This document shows, piece by piece, positions 19,624-32,467 of a stretch of DNA of 64,000 nucleotides. The stretch spans positions 868,001-932,000 of the forward strand of contig JAIUPT010000036.1 of assembly GCA_022315425.1 (NCBI GenBank). Reading direction: 5' to 3'. Under the pieces are notes generated by a model that was not told where the DNA came from, searched no databases, and saw only the letters and a program-made list of their open reading frames with translations. The translations under genes were made by a program, and so were the position numbers. Source of the DNA: Pseudevernia furfuracea. Lineage: Eukaryota > Ascomycota > Lecanoromycetes > Lecanorales > Parmeliaceae. Positions within the stretch are counted from its first letter, which is position 1. Each line of letters opens with the position of its first letter.

Positions 19624-22600
19624 TTATTGCAGCATTGGATTCAGACTCTCCCCTAGTATTCCTTCGATCCTCACCACCCACCTCTGTACCTCTTTCTCCA
19701 CCGCCTCATCATCATCCTCTAATGCCTCACTGATAAAGGGCAGCATCTCCGGTAATAATGCTAGCCACTCCTCTCCTAGCCTCTCGGTCAAGGCTCGCTC
19801 GCTCTGTATGGCGGCTAAACGGACCGCTGCTCTGTCCGACCTCATGCATTTCAGTATAACAACGTTCATCTCCTTATGGTGGGTGGCAGAATCCGTTGCG
19901 ACCGCCAGCTCAGTGATTGCAGGAATTAGCTCAGGGAGAAGGAAAGCTTTTTGGGCGTTGCCAAGCTGACTTAGGAGCGCAGCCGAAATGGGCGCGAAAT
20001 GTGAGGGAGATTGGTAGAAGTCTGGATGGTCAGCTTTCAATAGAAACTCAACGCAGAACACAAATCTTACCATCTTGGTCGTGCTCGAAAGTCCTTTGGA
20101 GAGTAAGAATGACCTGTCGACACAGAAGCAATGAGTCTTCGTCATTCAGGGGGGCATCTTTGAGTATCTCTACGGCATCGTCTATGATGAAAGCAGCGTA
20201 GCTGGTGACGATGGACTTAAGTATCATGATTAGCGACCTCATACTCGAGTCGCATTGCTCGAACATACCTTGAGAGTGCCAAAGAACTTGAGAAGGAAGG
20301 TGTACCACGTTGTCTGCCTATGGATTGTAGCTTTCACATCATTCTTTGATATTGGAAAGGTGGTCCATTCCAACATTCGCGAGAATATAGGCCTGAAAGC
20401 TGTGTCATTGAGTTTGTAGATCATAGAGAGTGCGGATTCGTTGACGGCGTCTTCGACCACTTCAATCTCAGCCATGTCATAATTATAACCAGTTAGTGGT
20501 GACAGCTGGATTCTCCGTAGTTCAAACATTCTTAGAAACAAGCCACCCAACGTCTCTGAGTGCTGAACAATCATCGATTTGGGCTGACGGTCGATTGTGA
20601 GATGCAATATTTCAAGGTGCTCTTTAACAGCCTGCTTCGACTTGAGTATACGAAGCCAAATTCAAGGACCGGATCTTATTGGACTTACCAAGGGTCCTTC
20701 AGTCATTGCAACCGTCCAAGTTCTATCCAAAGCAGCCAAGCATTCTTTTGCTTCCAAACTTTTAGGCACGAGTCGCAGAGCCTCAATGCGACTCTGATCA
20801 CACTCATCGCCCATCTCAGCGTTAGCGGACTCAAACGATAGCTTCAGTACAAAGTCCAGATCAGCGCCTGTAATCATCCATGGCACGTGAAGGATGAGAG
20901 CGCCGAGAAAGGAATAGACTGCATTGTGCAGGGCACCATCTTCTGTGTCTTCTCCAAAGCTGGTCGCCAAGCTGTCCATTGCCATAGGAAGAGCGAGCGG
21001 TAAGATCGAAATAAAGCCATCGCTTGACACTTCGACCATTGTCGCAAGACACAGCATAGAGATAGTTCGAAGACTGCTTTCGTTTGCTCTCAGACATTCG
21101 TCCCCGGCAACGATTCTGGCACTGGCAATGATCGCAGCGACATCCTTTTTGCCGAACAGTTCAGCGATACGATCTATACAAACAACAGCTGTGTGTTTCA
21201 AAGACACGTCTGAAGACTCCTTGATGATTGATGCAAGATCGGGGAGGACAGCGAGACATGCGGCCTGTGATGCCTTCAGGTCGAGGTTCTTATCTTTGAG
21301 ACGATGTTCCAATGATAGAAGTACTTGTTGGCGGATCTGAAGCGGGTAAGCTGTAAGGTCTCAAATACTAGGAACAATTACTGACATTGTCTTCTGTTCG
21401 TGCAAGCAAACTTTGGAGGCTTTCGATCAATTCCGATATAGGCAGTAATATTAGGGATGCATCTAACAGTTGCATACATAATACGTTCACTGTGGTATCG
21501 TCAGTATTGATAATGTTTGGGTGTATCATTGGGGCCACTGACACGTTTTGTTCCATCTGTAATGCTCTGAAAGAATGAACGTGTCTTCAAGGATGCTTGC
21601 AAACAGAGCGCGTATATTTGCAGCACCCTCGCCGCCGTCGCATAGTTTTCTAGTCGCCACAGAGATCAGAGTTGCGTCGCCAAGGATTGCAGGTGCTAGT
21701 GGAAGTAAATTTGAAATAGCCCCGTCAACGTTGTCAAGCTGCAATAAAGACTTGGAGAAACTTGGCTTTGGTTTCCGAGCATCTAGAATTAAGCCCAAAA
21801 ATTGTTTCACCATCTGCAAGACATTAGCAACATCTTAGAATTGCTTATTTTGGGAACTTCTACCTGGAGGCGCGTCTTCACGCTGTAGCGGCTGGTAAGC
21901 TCAGTCGCGAATTGCACTACACTTCTATCGCTTGGGTACTTGTCCAGTAGGATTGTGATCAAAGCGAAAAGATAGTCGCTAGGACCAACTTTGTTCACTA
22001 ATGATACAAAAAGATCGAGCCGTCGCTGGGATGGTATATGTTCGTAGGCAGCGGCAAAACTCAGCAGCAGCTCGGAGACGCCCGCAAGTGGGCCATCTTT
22101 TCGTGTGTGTAGTGACTGGACCAGGCGCGGGATGACCGATTCCATGGTCTGCACCTCCGTCAGCTCCAAAACCAATAGATCATTGTCCACACAGGCTCAC
22201 CTGTTTTACTACATATGCCGAGAAGTCGTCATCCTGACGCAGGACGTTGGCACCCATGAATGTTAAAACAGGCATAATGCTGTGCAAAATCAATTCCGGA
22301 ATGACCTTTGCGAGAGCCGACACTAGCAGTAAAGCAGAGTTGCGCACTTGGGGATTAGTCGTAGTCCTGATGCAGTCAATGAGAATGTCGGATCGAACGG
22401 AAGCGTGGTCAATCTGTAAGTCCGTAGGGACCTGCCAAAAGTCAGCGTCCCTAGTGGACTTCTTTTGAAGCGTAGCATTACCGGGTACGTACCTCGGCTC
22501 TCTTCACAATGGTAAGCATGCCTTCTATAGCTAGCACTTGAAGATAGCCTATGGCTGTAATCGAATGGCTTTGAGAATGGTGCAAGTCACACATGATCTG

Positions 22601-25507
22601 GAACAGACCTCTTAAGAGCTCGGGATGCCGCTCAGTTTTGGCATCTCCTACTAACTCGAGGACAAATGTAATTTGCCGAATGGCAGATGCGAGATTGTGT
22701 TCATCGAGTGCGCTAGTTGCATTCGAATGGCCGTGACTTGTCCGCCTGCGCTTCGACACCGGCGGCTTGTCCTGTAAAGTAGACGAAATCGAGGGTAAAC
22801 TCTCTATGAAGGATTGAAGTATAGCAGTAGAAAGTGGTAACGTTTGTAAAGTTTCCATAGCCTCAGCCTCTTGATTGCCATTTGCTCCGGCTTTTACGTT
22901 GCCAACAGCTGAATCAAACAAGGTTTTTGCCAACGAGAATTGAAGATCGATCTTTATGGATGTCCAAATGATCTGTAGGCGGTGTAATGCTGAGATTCTT
23001 AGACTCGGGAACTTTTGGTTATCCAGAGGCTCGATGATAGACTTCAAGGTTTGAACACCCTCACGATCGCCTGGGACAACGATACTAGCCATTCTATCCA
23101 GTAGCTGTGATAAAATGAGCTGCTCCTCGTCGCAGATGCGTTCAAACTCGGTTTGATCTTGTTTCATCGTGTTTGATAGCAGAGGAAGCAATAATTTCGT
23201 ACGCGAAATGCTGCCCACTTTGGGGACCTGATTTAGTATCTGAAGTAGGCGAGATTTGACGGCGTATAGCGGTGTATTGACAACATGACTACAGATACTA
23301 CTGAGCAAAGCTAGCCGCAGAGACTTCTTCAATTCCTTCTGTATGGTGTCGGAACCTTTACTGTGCTTTGGGCCGTTAAGGTTATTTGCGAGGAGCTGAG
23401 AAACGTGGCTTTCATCAAGCAAGCATTCTTCCAGACCTGGAACCATCAAGTCCAAGATGATGCGGGCAGTCTCTTTTTTGGAAAGCCATGTCACCGCTTG
23501 AGTCTCGCCGCCCTGACCATAGATCTGCTGCTGGCCTAATATTGGTTGATTTTCATCTTTAAGTTCCTTGTCAGCCGTTTCCCCGTAAGCAGGCGCTAGC
23601 ACCAAGACAAGATCTGCTGCTGCGCGGCGAACGCTGGGAGACGTATCAGCCAGCGCGTACAGTATGTACGGCAATAACATCTGCATATCAGCTACAAGGG
23701 TCTCCTTCCTGAGGTATCCCACCACAGTCCGGATTGCTGCTGTTCTCGCTTTTGTTGGACCATGGCCGCACCATATTCGGACAAAGAAAGAAAGGAAAAG
23801 AGGCTCAGTCATCCCTAGAGACTTCCGAAGGACCGGCAGATCGGAAAATCTTTCCAGGTTGATTGTAGACGTGTAGATGGAGAAGAAAGCGTGGGCCAGG
23901 CTGCCATAGACGTAGGAGTGCGAGTGTGACAGAAAGGATATCTCAAAGGCTGTCCGCGTTGGGATTTGGCTCGTTAAAGTCTCAAAATTGCCTTTTGTCA
24001 TTGGTTCATCTGCATCCCTAGTGTCCACGTCTTCGATAAGCTGCTCAGGCGTGCTCTCTTTGCTATGAGTTACCCGTCGGAGTCTGTTTTCCAGCGAACC
24101 CAAGTCAAAGTTTGATTCTTCAATGGTGCTGTGTACGATAGCCCCGACATCTTTTGAATCGCACAGGCGAAGAACAAGATCTGCCAATAACCCTTGCACA
24201 TCGAATCTTGAATTCAGGTTTGGCGCCGTCGTCTGAGCTCCAGAGATTACTAACTTGACTACAGCCTTGGTGGAAGCATCATTCATAATATTGGCTTGCA
24301 TCAATGCTCTCAAAAGCCTCAGCCCGCTTGCGTCTCGAGCATTTTCAAGTCCTGAGACAATGCCAAGCGCAACACCTAGAACGAGCTTGTCAACTTTGTA
24401 ATGCTTATTGAGTGTCATGAGGTCGTCATCCAGGCGGTCGAGCGCGATGACCGCTTTGAAGACTTTTCCGGGTAGACCGACTGTTCGCTTTTGCTCAGCC
24501 AAAACGCCCAAGCATATCAGTCCTGCATGGGAAGTCTGAGACCATTCAGATGTGATTGCTTCCATCATTAAGGACAGTACACGATCATCTAGGCTAGCTT
24601 TGGAGGCTAAGATGATTAGAATCATGTAGCATCCCACCCGAAGACCTGGCATATTCTCAACAGAGAGACTATCGTTGAGGATGGGTAGCAAGAACAGAAC
24701 GATGTCTTCTTGGTTTTGCTTTCGTGCTTCGCGTCTAGCGGAGCGACCCAGGTCAAGCATCGCAGCTACAGCTTCAGTAGCAATTGACGCCCATAAAGAT
24801 ACCAAGGTTGGATGTTGGAGACCTAAGTGACCAGACTTAAGTACGTAAACGTTCAGAGCGGCAAAGAATTGGCGGTTGATGGATGCAGCGTGTACGATTG
24901 CATGACGCGGTGGGCTCGCAAGGGATTGAATGTAGGGGTGGAGAAATTTGAGCGTAGGTGATATGTTTTCGGGTACGAGTGAGAGCATCGTAGGGAAGAT
25001 CGGATTGGTGTGGAATGGCAGAAAGGTGAATACCAGGCACAGAGTGTTATTTTGGTGAACCCTATTTTTTTTATAGAAAGGTCGTCAGGTCGAAGAAGTT
25101 GAGGCAGACAAAAGGCGGCTGTTGACTGACCTGAAACGCCTCACGAGCCATTCCACAGCTTTGAGTGCCGGTTTCAAGAGCAGCTTACTACCGACAAGAT
25201 GTAGGAAATGTTCGAGGACGACATCAAGCTGTTGGTTTTGGGCAGCAGTCATTTGCGTTCGGTCTTCCCGCTTGCTCTGTTCGCTGAAAAGATTATTGGC
25301 AAAGCCGGCGAACTTCGAATCCAAACGACAGAGTTCTTGGAAGCCCTCATAGCATATCGGGTATAACGAATCGAAGTCCTGGGTTGCGGCGACACCAGGT
25401 TCGTAGAGAAGGGACCGCGAATGTGCTTTTCTTTGAGCTTTGAGGTCGAGAGGATTGGTAGACTCGGCGCGGATTTGGGCCAACTGTGAGGCCAGTGTTG
25501 TAGCCAT
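19624..25507 (-). CDS. UTP10: Utp10/HEATR1 U3 snoRNP small-subunit processome protein, with apparent frameshift
   Basis: Very large HEAT-repeat protein of the nucleolar SSU processome, needed for 35S pre-rRNA transcription and early 18S processing. I read nine exons: 25507-25131, 25061-22493, 22431-22201, 22148-21864, 21813-21386, 21336-20689, 20631-20269, 20215-20071 and 20021-19624. Introns are 49-69 bp with GT..AG borders. The N-terminus MATTLASQLAQIRAESTNPL and the block LKFLHPYIQSLASPPRHAIV are Utp10 hallmarks. INMIYKLND-like text (LSMIYKLNDTAFRPIFSRML) and the HEAT-rich C-terminus mark the BP28CT region. Total coding length is 5444 bases, one short of a multiple of three; the missing base is in exon 5 near 21566, where the frame changes between FILSE and MEQNVSVAP. 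Without it the product would be cut after about 40% of the C-terminal part is lost; with it, about 1814 residues. Confidence 0.88.
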
Positions 25508-25884
25508 GGACTTAATGATGATTCGTATTGTCTACAGAGTATGTTTTAAACGAGTCAAACGACCTTGGAGCACGTATACATCTCGTCGATCGCTGAGAGA
25601 AAAGTTGGGGGGAGCCTGAGCCTTTACAATTTACATGCAGGGTGTACCGAGGGGCCGGGCCGGGCCGGAGGACATACTCGTACGGAGTGGTACTACTCCG
25701 TGGTTCAACTCTTCGCGTAATTATGGCTAAGGTCGCTACGAGGCTAGGTACCTTATGTACTTAGGTGCGAGAGTGCTGAGGTGATACCTTTAATTTATTC
25801 TCCGGCTACTTTTCAAAGACGCAATGTTGGGCGAGAATGGAAGACGTTGGATATGCTATTGCCTCCTAGAAATTAGAAGCTTTC
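25508..25884. promoter_or_regulatory. Bidirectional promoter between UTP10 and the NRDE2 homologue
   Basis: 377 bp separate the divergent starts. It contains a GC-rich run (GGGGCCGGGCCGGGCCGGAGG near 25650) and copies of the TACGGAGT / ACTCCGT motif at about 25679-25702 that recurs in other intergenic regions of the window. Shared regulation of two RNA-processing genes is possible but not shown. Confidence 0.5.
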
Positions 25885-28800
25885 ATGGAAAAGGCGCCAC
25901 AAGTACGTCAGTATGCCAATTGAATCTGTCAGCTCTCGTCAAAACCTCGACGCTAAACACGTGGATAAGAGAGCAATTCCCAGGTTTGCGAGCTTCAAGC
26001 CAAGCACACCTTTAAATATCCAGAGCCAAGAGACCAGTGTTTCTGAAAGCACTAACCGGCTTCCTAAAAGCTATGACGATGCCCCGGACGAGTCTGTTTC
26101 GAGATCGAAATCTCATGGGCAAACCCGAGGCCGACATCATCCTCGCGGACAACATGAATGTAGCTTGAAGAGCCAAGCGGACCGCCATGTCGGATCAAAG
26201 CCTGCAGGACAAGATCCTAGGCCCGGTGAGAATATACCAAAGTCGTTCGTAGTTGACCTATTGGGCGATCCCAACAATCTCAACTTCGGCACCCTTCATA
26301 GATACACAACTGCGTCGTATTTCCGTTTCGGTGCCGGAAATGTGGTTGGATCATCGATGAATCTGAGGATCGATCGGGCAGTGAGTACCGAGAAAGGATT
26401 GGTGCTGTCCGACCACACACATGGCTTGCCGAAGAAAAGAGACAAACATGCACGCTGGAGGCTTGATCAGGAGGGAGTAAGAGAGGTAAAAATAAAGCCA
26501 CGAGAGAAGAACGACCCAGCAATTGACCCAGCAGCCGACTATGTCTTCTTAGAAGCCGCACAAAGAGCGAAAAGACGGCGAGGAGATGATGGACTACCTG
26601 TGGATGGTGTGTCATCTTCAGATGAAGATGATACCCACTATAGATCTGTAGACGGAAAGGCCAAATCTAAGAAAGAGCCTGCTGATCAAGACTTGAAGTA
26701 TAACAGCGACACATCATCACAACAAGACATTGCGGGCAGGGGTCTTCTTACATTGGACGAATCGGCTCAAAGGAAACGAGTCCAGTTATCTAGGAGGACA
26801 GAGGTAGAACCAACCAACTTTGAGGCCTGGATTAGTCTGATCAACCACCAAGATAATATGCTTGGGCGAGGTCAGAACTTTCAAAAAACGCGTCTGACAA
26901 ATGCGGAAAGACGTAGCAATACTGAGATCAAACTCTCTATGTTTGAAAAGGCTTTAGAGAAGGTCAAAGATCCGGAGGGTCGCGAATTCTTACTGCTTGG
27001 CATGATGCAGGAAGTTATTAGGATTCGGGGAATTGACAAGACTTCATCCTGCTGGAAACGCATACTTCAGCAGAATCCCCAAAGTTTGCGACTGTGGATC
27101 AAATATCTCGATTTCATGCAGACGAGCTTCACTCATTTCAGATTTGAGGAGGTGCAGAGTGTATACTTGGATTGCTTGAACCTAACCCGTGGGGCGAGAA
27201 CCAGCGGCGAGATATCACTTGACGAGGCAAACAAAGTTCTTGAAATCCAGATATATGTTGTACTTCGCATGACTCTGTTCATGAGAGAAAGCGGCTTCAC
27301 AGAGCATGCCACCGCAGCATGGCAAGCTTTACTTGAATTCGTTTTTTTCAAACCCATCATTGTTCAGGCCAGCGACCATGGAAAAGACGGGTCTTCTCAC
27401 GAAGCCACCGTATCCTTGTTCGAAAATTTCTGGGATAGCGAGGTCCCACGGATCGGTGAGGAGGGCGCTGAAGGTTGGGCAAGCTTCTCCCGAAAGCAAG
27501 GGGAGCCGCCGCAACCGAGAATTGAAACGGCGGATAATCTGGGAGACAGCAAGGGTCATTGGAAGTCGTGGCTTGCTTCGGAGCGAAGGCATAGTTTGCT
27601 GTCCCGAAACCCTGCCCGTACTATCGATGATATAGAAGAGAACGACCCCTATAGGATTATTCTTTTTTCCGACATTCGGCCTTTCCTCATTGATCCACCG
27701 TCACTTGCAGGTCAGCAATTAATTTTAGACGCTTTCATTGCGTTTTGTTATCTTCCACCGTTTGGCGCCGAAGGTCCTGATAGTCGTCTAAGGGTCTGGG
27801 GAAGAGACTGTTTTCTCCGTAACGACGCTCTACGACTGAACGGTAAGCTCGAAGACTCATGGAAGCTGCATTTCCCTAAACAAACTGAAAGCTCAGAGGA
27901 ACAAGATAGCATTGATAAGGGGGGTATCCGTTTGCATTCGGGCGCCCAGGACCCCTTTCAATTCCCTGTCCGAGACTATCAGGTCTCGTCAGACTCCCTG
28001 TTTGCCGAAAAGCAGTGGTTTTCCGCCTTTGATACATGGCAAGAGCAATGTTTTGGAGATGGCGGCCCAGTAGAGGTTGCATGTGTACTTCGATCACTTA
28101 AATCACTCATCAGTATTGGTGCAGGAGGAGAAGCCATTGCATTATATGTTCTCGCCCTAGAGCTACGGACCTCCCCAGGAACAGTAAGAAAAACGGCGAA
28201 GAATCTTTTGAGGAAACGACCGTTTAGCATCCGTCTCTACAATGCGTATGCACTAATTGAGTATCGCCTAGCAAATACCAGGAAAGGTGAAGGCATCCTC
28301 ACTACGTCAATTAATATCGGCAAGAAGCTTGACGAAGTCTCCCAAAGAGATTCTATACTGCTGTGGCGCACCTGGATATGGGAGACACTAAGTGCATATT
28401 CGGCGCAAGAAGCTTTGGTGCGGCTGTTGGCCATGGGAGACGAAGAGATCCAGATGCCTTTCCCAGAATTCCATCTGCCAGACGATTTGGGTTCAGTAGA
28501 GCCAGCTCTGCTGCTTCGAACAGAAAGGGTAAGACTATTCTTGTGGAGCAATGGACCACGCTAACATCTCACAGGCTCTCATTGCCGCACGGGATCATAT
28601 GCTATCGTTGAGCTCATACAGTCATGCAGTCTATGCGATCGAATGCATGATCTTATTCGCATACCTAAGGAACGCCCAATCCTTATCTGCAGCGACTTTT
28701 GCCTTCAAGTCAAACATCGCTCTTCTCTCTACTCGTGTGTCTTCAGGTTCTTCGAAACACGAATACCTCTACCAATCCTTCGCCCGACTCATTTATTATC

Positions 28801-29381
28801 ACGCCACTCATACCCATCTCTACAAACCCTCGGACATTCGTTCACTCCTTGCGGAAAACATAGCTCAATTCCCGCAAAACACCATCTTTCTTTCCCTCTT
28901 TGCTTGGAACGAAGCTCGTTTTCGCATCGACGATCGAGTGCGCTCTGTCGTCAAGGAGCTTGTCCTCGGTGGTAGCGGTGATACCAAAAGTAAAGCCCAA
29001 GATAGCGTGATGCCACACTTCTTCGCCATATATTCGGAATTGCATCGTGGTGTTACATTCGGCAGCAATATTTCCACCATTCGCAGTACCTTCGAACGTG
29101 CTGTCGAGAGCGATAGCGGTTCACACTGCGCGGGCTTATGGAAATTGTATTTTCTATTTGAGCACTCGAGATCCGAATCGGAGAGAGCCAAAACGGTATT
29201 TTGGCGAGGCTTGAGGGCTTGCCCCTGGGCCAAAGACTTGTACATGCTTGCCTTTGAGCATCTGAGAGGCGAGGTGATGGGCGAGGCAGATTTGAGAGGC
29301 ATTTATGAGCTTTTGGGCGAAAAAGAGCTGAGAGTGCATGTAGGACTTCAAGACATCTTTGAAGGCTTAGACGAGAGATAA
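25885..29381 (+). CDS. NRDE2 family RNA-surveillance/RNAi-associated protein
   Basis: Homologue of C. elegans NRDE-2, fission yeast Nrl1 and human NRDE2, nuclear HAT/TPR-repeat proteins that bind the Mtr4 helicase and act in RNA surveillance, cryptic-intron processing and small-RNA heterochromatin. The preferred model has a six-codon first exon 25885-25902 (MEKAPQ) joined across a 67-bp intron to 25970-28528. A 46-bp intron at 28529-28574 then leads to 28575-29381, for 1127 residues. The join gives MEKAPQRAIPRFASFKPS, matching the conserved family start. An alternative start at 25913 (MPIESVSSRQ) needs no first intron. The N-terminal third is charged and disordered with the conserved LLGDPNNLNFGTLHRY block. 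The NRDE-2 domain starts near residue 280 (KRVQLSRRTEVEPTNFEAW) and continues as helical HAT-like repeats to the end. Confidence 0.85.
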
Positions 29382-29662
29382 CCAGACCCGAAAGGCACGA
29401 GGGTAAGTAGATGCTTTCAGCGGAGAGGGTTTCACATCAATGCGGTAAATGTTTGATGAAAAGCTACCCACGGGAGCCACTTATATGTGAGTATATCCTT
29501 GATACTCTGGGAAGTCCATTGCAAAAGGCTTCGACCTTGAAAATGCCAAAATCCCCCAAGCACATGAGTATGCCATCTAGAATTCGATTCTAAGCGCCAT
29601 GAAATGCAGCGCCATGCCAACGTCAACGCTAGCCCATCCTTGCCACCAACTACTCGTACGCC
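29382..29662. terminator. Convergent 3' region of the NRDE2 homologue and RDH54
   Basis: 281 bp between two convergent stop codons. The two 3' untranslated regions probably overlap here. No specific poly(A) signal can be assigned. Confidence 0.35.
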
Positions 29663-32467
29663 TCAGCCAGAGGTCTTAGAAAAGACAAAAGATACCCTAT
29701 TGCCCTCATCTTTCAGCACGTTGAGCAACACCTTATCATGAATCAAAGCCTCCATATCGTCATCATCGTCCCTTGAGAACTTCGAAGTGTCAATGTGTGA
29801 GTAAGCCATGAGTGAGTCCATCTTCGCACCATCCTTCTGGGTTCGAGAAGAACGCGCATTTTCATTGATCTTCCGTTCTTGCTCTTCCATGTCAAGGTTG
29901 TTTGCCTGAATGAGCCGGGGTAGATCCGGCAGGTCCTCCTCTCTCGCTTCTTCATCATCATTGTCTGAGCTCCCGATCGGCTCTTCATCGGCGGAGAAAG
30001 GGGCCGGTAGACCTCGCCCCTCACAGCCACAGCCGAGCAGATCATGGGTCTGACATGACAAGCCTTCGTCGAGTCTGAAAAGGTCCTTGAGTTCTTCCTT
30101 TGTGAAGTTACTGGTGCCTCCCTTCTGATCCATGATGTTGCTAGCAAGTCCTAGTTTTGTTGTCTGCCTCTGCCAGATCTTCTCGTCCAATCCACCAGCC
30201 ATGACAAAGCGATAGATGACACAAGGTCTCTTCTGTCCGTCGCGATGGATCCTTGCCATTGCCTGAAGATCTGTGGCGGGATTCCAGTCTATGTCAAAAA
30301 GAACGAGGCGGGAGGCGCCGATCAAATTGAGGCCAACACCGCCAGATTTGGCGGATAGGAGGAAGGCAAAGCACTCGGAGGTTGGAGAGCGGTTGAACGT
30401 GTCGACGAGTTCTTGGCGTTTGGAGGACGGGGTGGAGCCGTCAAGGCGGAGGTAGGGATAGGAAAGTGAGGTGAGAAGTGTTTGTAAAAGGTCGAGGGTT
30501 ACGGTGTAATTGGAGACGAGAATGATTTTTTCCGGGGTGGTGGTCCGAAGGTTGTGCATGAGTTGATCAAGAACCCGCAGTTTGGTACTACCAGCGTTGG
30601 TACGAAGAAGATGAGGGGGAACACTGGCCAGAAGTGCGGCTGTCAAGGGGCTCACCGCCGCCGGAAGATCTGAAAGAGTTCTGCCATTGAGCAATGACGG
30701 GCTGTTGCAAACCTTCTTGAGGACAGTGATGAGCTGAAGTGAGGCTTCCGAGCTTCCCAATGCCCCCTGGAACGCGGGGCAAGCGAGGACATGCTGGTAG
30801 GTGGACGCCTGAGCCGCGGTTGGGCGGCATAGAAGGACATATTCCGTCTTTGGCGGTAGGTACTTCGAGAGTATATCAGCAGTCCGGCGAAGTATAAACT
30901 TGCTGGTTAATGAGGCTAATTCCTCGCTTCTTGCTTCGCCTTTCTCAACATCTTTCTTCAAAGCACCGGGCTGCCTGCTTTTCACAATGGGAGTTTCGAA
31001 TTCCCTGGTAAATGTTTTGAATGATCCCAGCAGATCCGGGTTAACAAAGTCGACCATCATGAAGAACTCGCTCAGATCGTTCTGAATAGGAGTCCCGGAT
31101 AGAATTACTCTCCTTGAGGTGTTCAAAGATTTGATGGCTTGTGCGCTTTTGTTTTTGGCGGTTTTGAGACGATGGCCCTCGTCAGCGATCACGATATCGA
31201 TTCCATGGCCCTTCTTGAGATCTTCAACCACAGTCCTTAGCTTTTCATACCCTATAATCCCAACGGGATAGGTTTTGCCTTTAGTAAACTCAGTGATACG
31301 CTTCTTGCTATCGTCGAAGACGTAGACACCGAGTCTGTCACCCCCAAGCCATTTGCGGAATTCCCTGCGCCAATTGTTTATCAGGGTAACAGGACAAACT
31401 ATCAGAGCCTTTTTGATGACAGGCGGCGACTCGTTTGGACCCTCACAGACAGGGTTCTGCTTCAGTAACGTCCATAAGAGTGCGATAGTCTGTAGAGTTT
31501 TGCCTAAGCCCATCTCGTCTGCTAGGATTGCACCTTGGCCATCAAAGTCACGCATGCCCATAACACACTCGTACATGAATTTGATTCCTTCGCGTTGATG
31601 TTCCCGTAGATGTTTCGTGAGAAGAGGATCGACTACAACATCAACAACTTGTTTCCCCTTGGGCACATTTTTAGGGCGCTTCATGACTATTGCTTGTGCG
31701 GCAGTGGGGTCATGGCGCGGTGTTGGCCCTTTGGTTTCCTGCTTTGGCAACACAGTTGTTGCTAGCAGTGGATTCTTGAACATTGCTTGGGTGGCTACAC
31801 TTCTCGGGGCAGCCAGATTGAGTGGCCTTTTCGTCTCCTCTCTTTCCAGTAGAAGAGTCGCCTTCGAGTCTGGCCTCGGCTTTGGGTTTGATAGGGGCAC
31901 TCGTTTGAATTCTGGTGTAATCTTCACGATGCTTGAGTTCAGGAATGGTCGACCGGCTAAGAGATCCTCTTTTGAGATGATGGAATCGACCTCTACCTCC
32001 TTTCCCCCTATCGACAGCTGCGAGCCAGGGAGGAGAGGTGAATCGCAAGATGTTCTTCCCATATCACGTCCTGAAATGTCTTGGAGATGGGCATGCCCGC
32101 CAGTGACTTGTAGCACCCCATCACCATCCCAGGTCTTGTGCTTTTTGGTCGTGTATTTCCGCCTGTACAGAGAAAGCCGTCAGTGATCAGTGCGTTCATC
32201 ATGAAGATGTACGTACCAAAGAACATTATAGTATCTCTCGAACCCTTCGTCCGCGATGTTTGTGGCTACTGCAGGATTTTTGACTGCTAAAAGCGGCTTG
32301 CGGGGAAGTGAAGATATTCCAGGGGTTTTGAAGACTAACTGAGGCCCACCGTCCCCCTTGTTGTTGCTGATCCGCCTCTTTTTTGCTTGGGGCTCCGATA
32401 ATCCGTCATTGTCCCCTAATTCCTCAGTCTTCCTGAGCAATGGAGTTCGAAAGGGTTTTCCGATCAT
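29663..32467 (-). CDS. RDH54: Rdh54/Rad54B-type SNF2 DNA translocase
   Basis: Swi2/Snf2-family double-stranded-DNA translocase that works with Rad51/Dmc1 in homologous recombination and removes recombinase from DNA. Two exons, 32467-32217 and 32162-29663, flank a 54-bp intron (32163-32216); total 916 residues. The join restores YYNVLWRKYTTKKHKTWDGD, a block characteristic of Rdh54/Rad54B rather than Rad54. Helicase motif I is DEMGLGKTLQT (about residue 298), motif II is DEGHRLK (about 409), motif III is ILSGTPIQND, and motifs V/VI are SAKSGGVGLNLIGA and ARIHRDGQK (about 721). All are intact. The acidic C-terminal tail (DDDDDMEALIHDKVL) resembles related proteins. Upstream residues 1-80 are basic and poorly conserved. 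Confidence 0.9.

Noticed and set aside
31617..32186. 189-codon plus-strand ORF opposite RDH54
   Set aside because: Antisense to conserved SNF2 gene sequence; no independent evidence.
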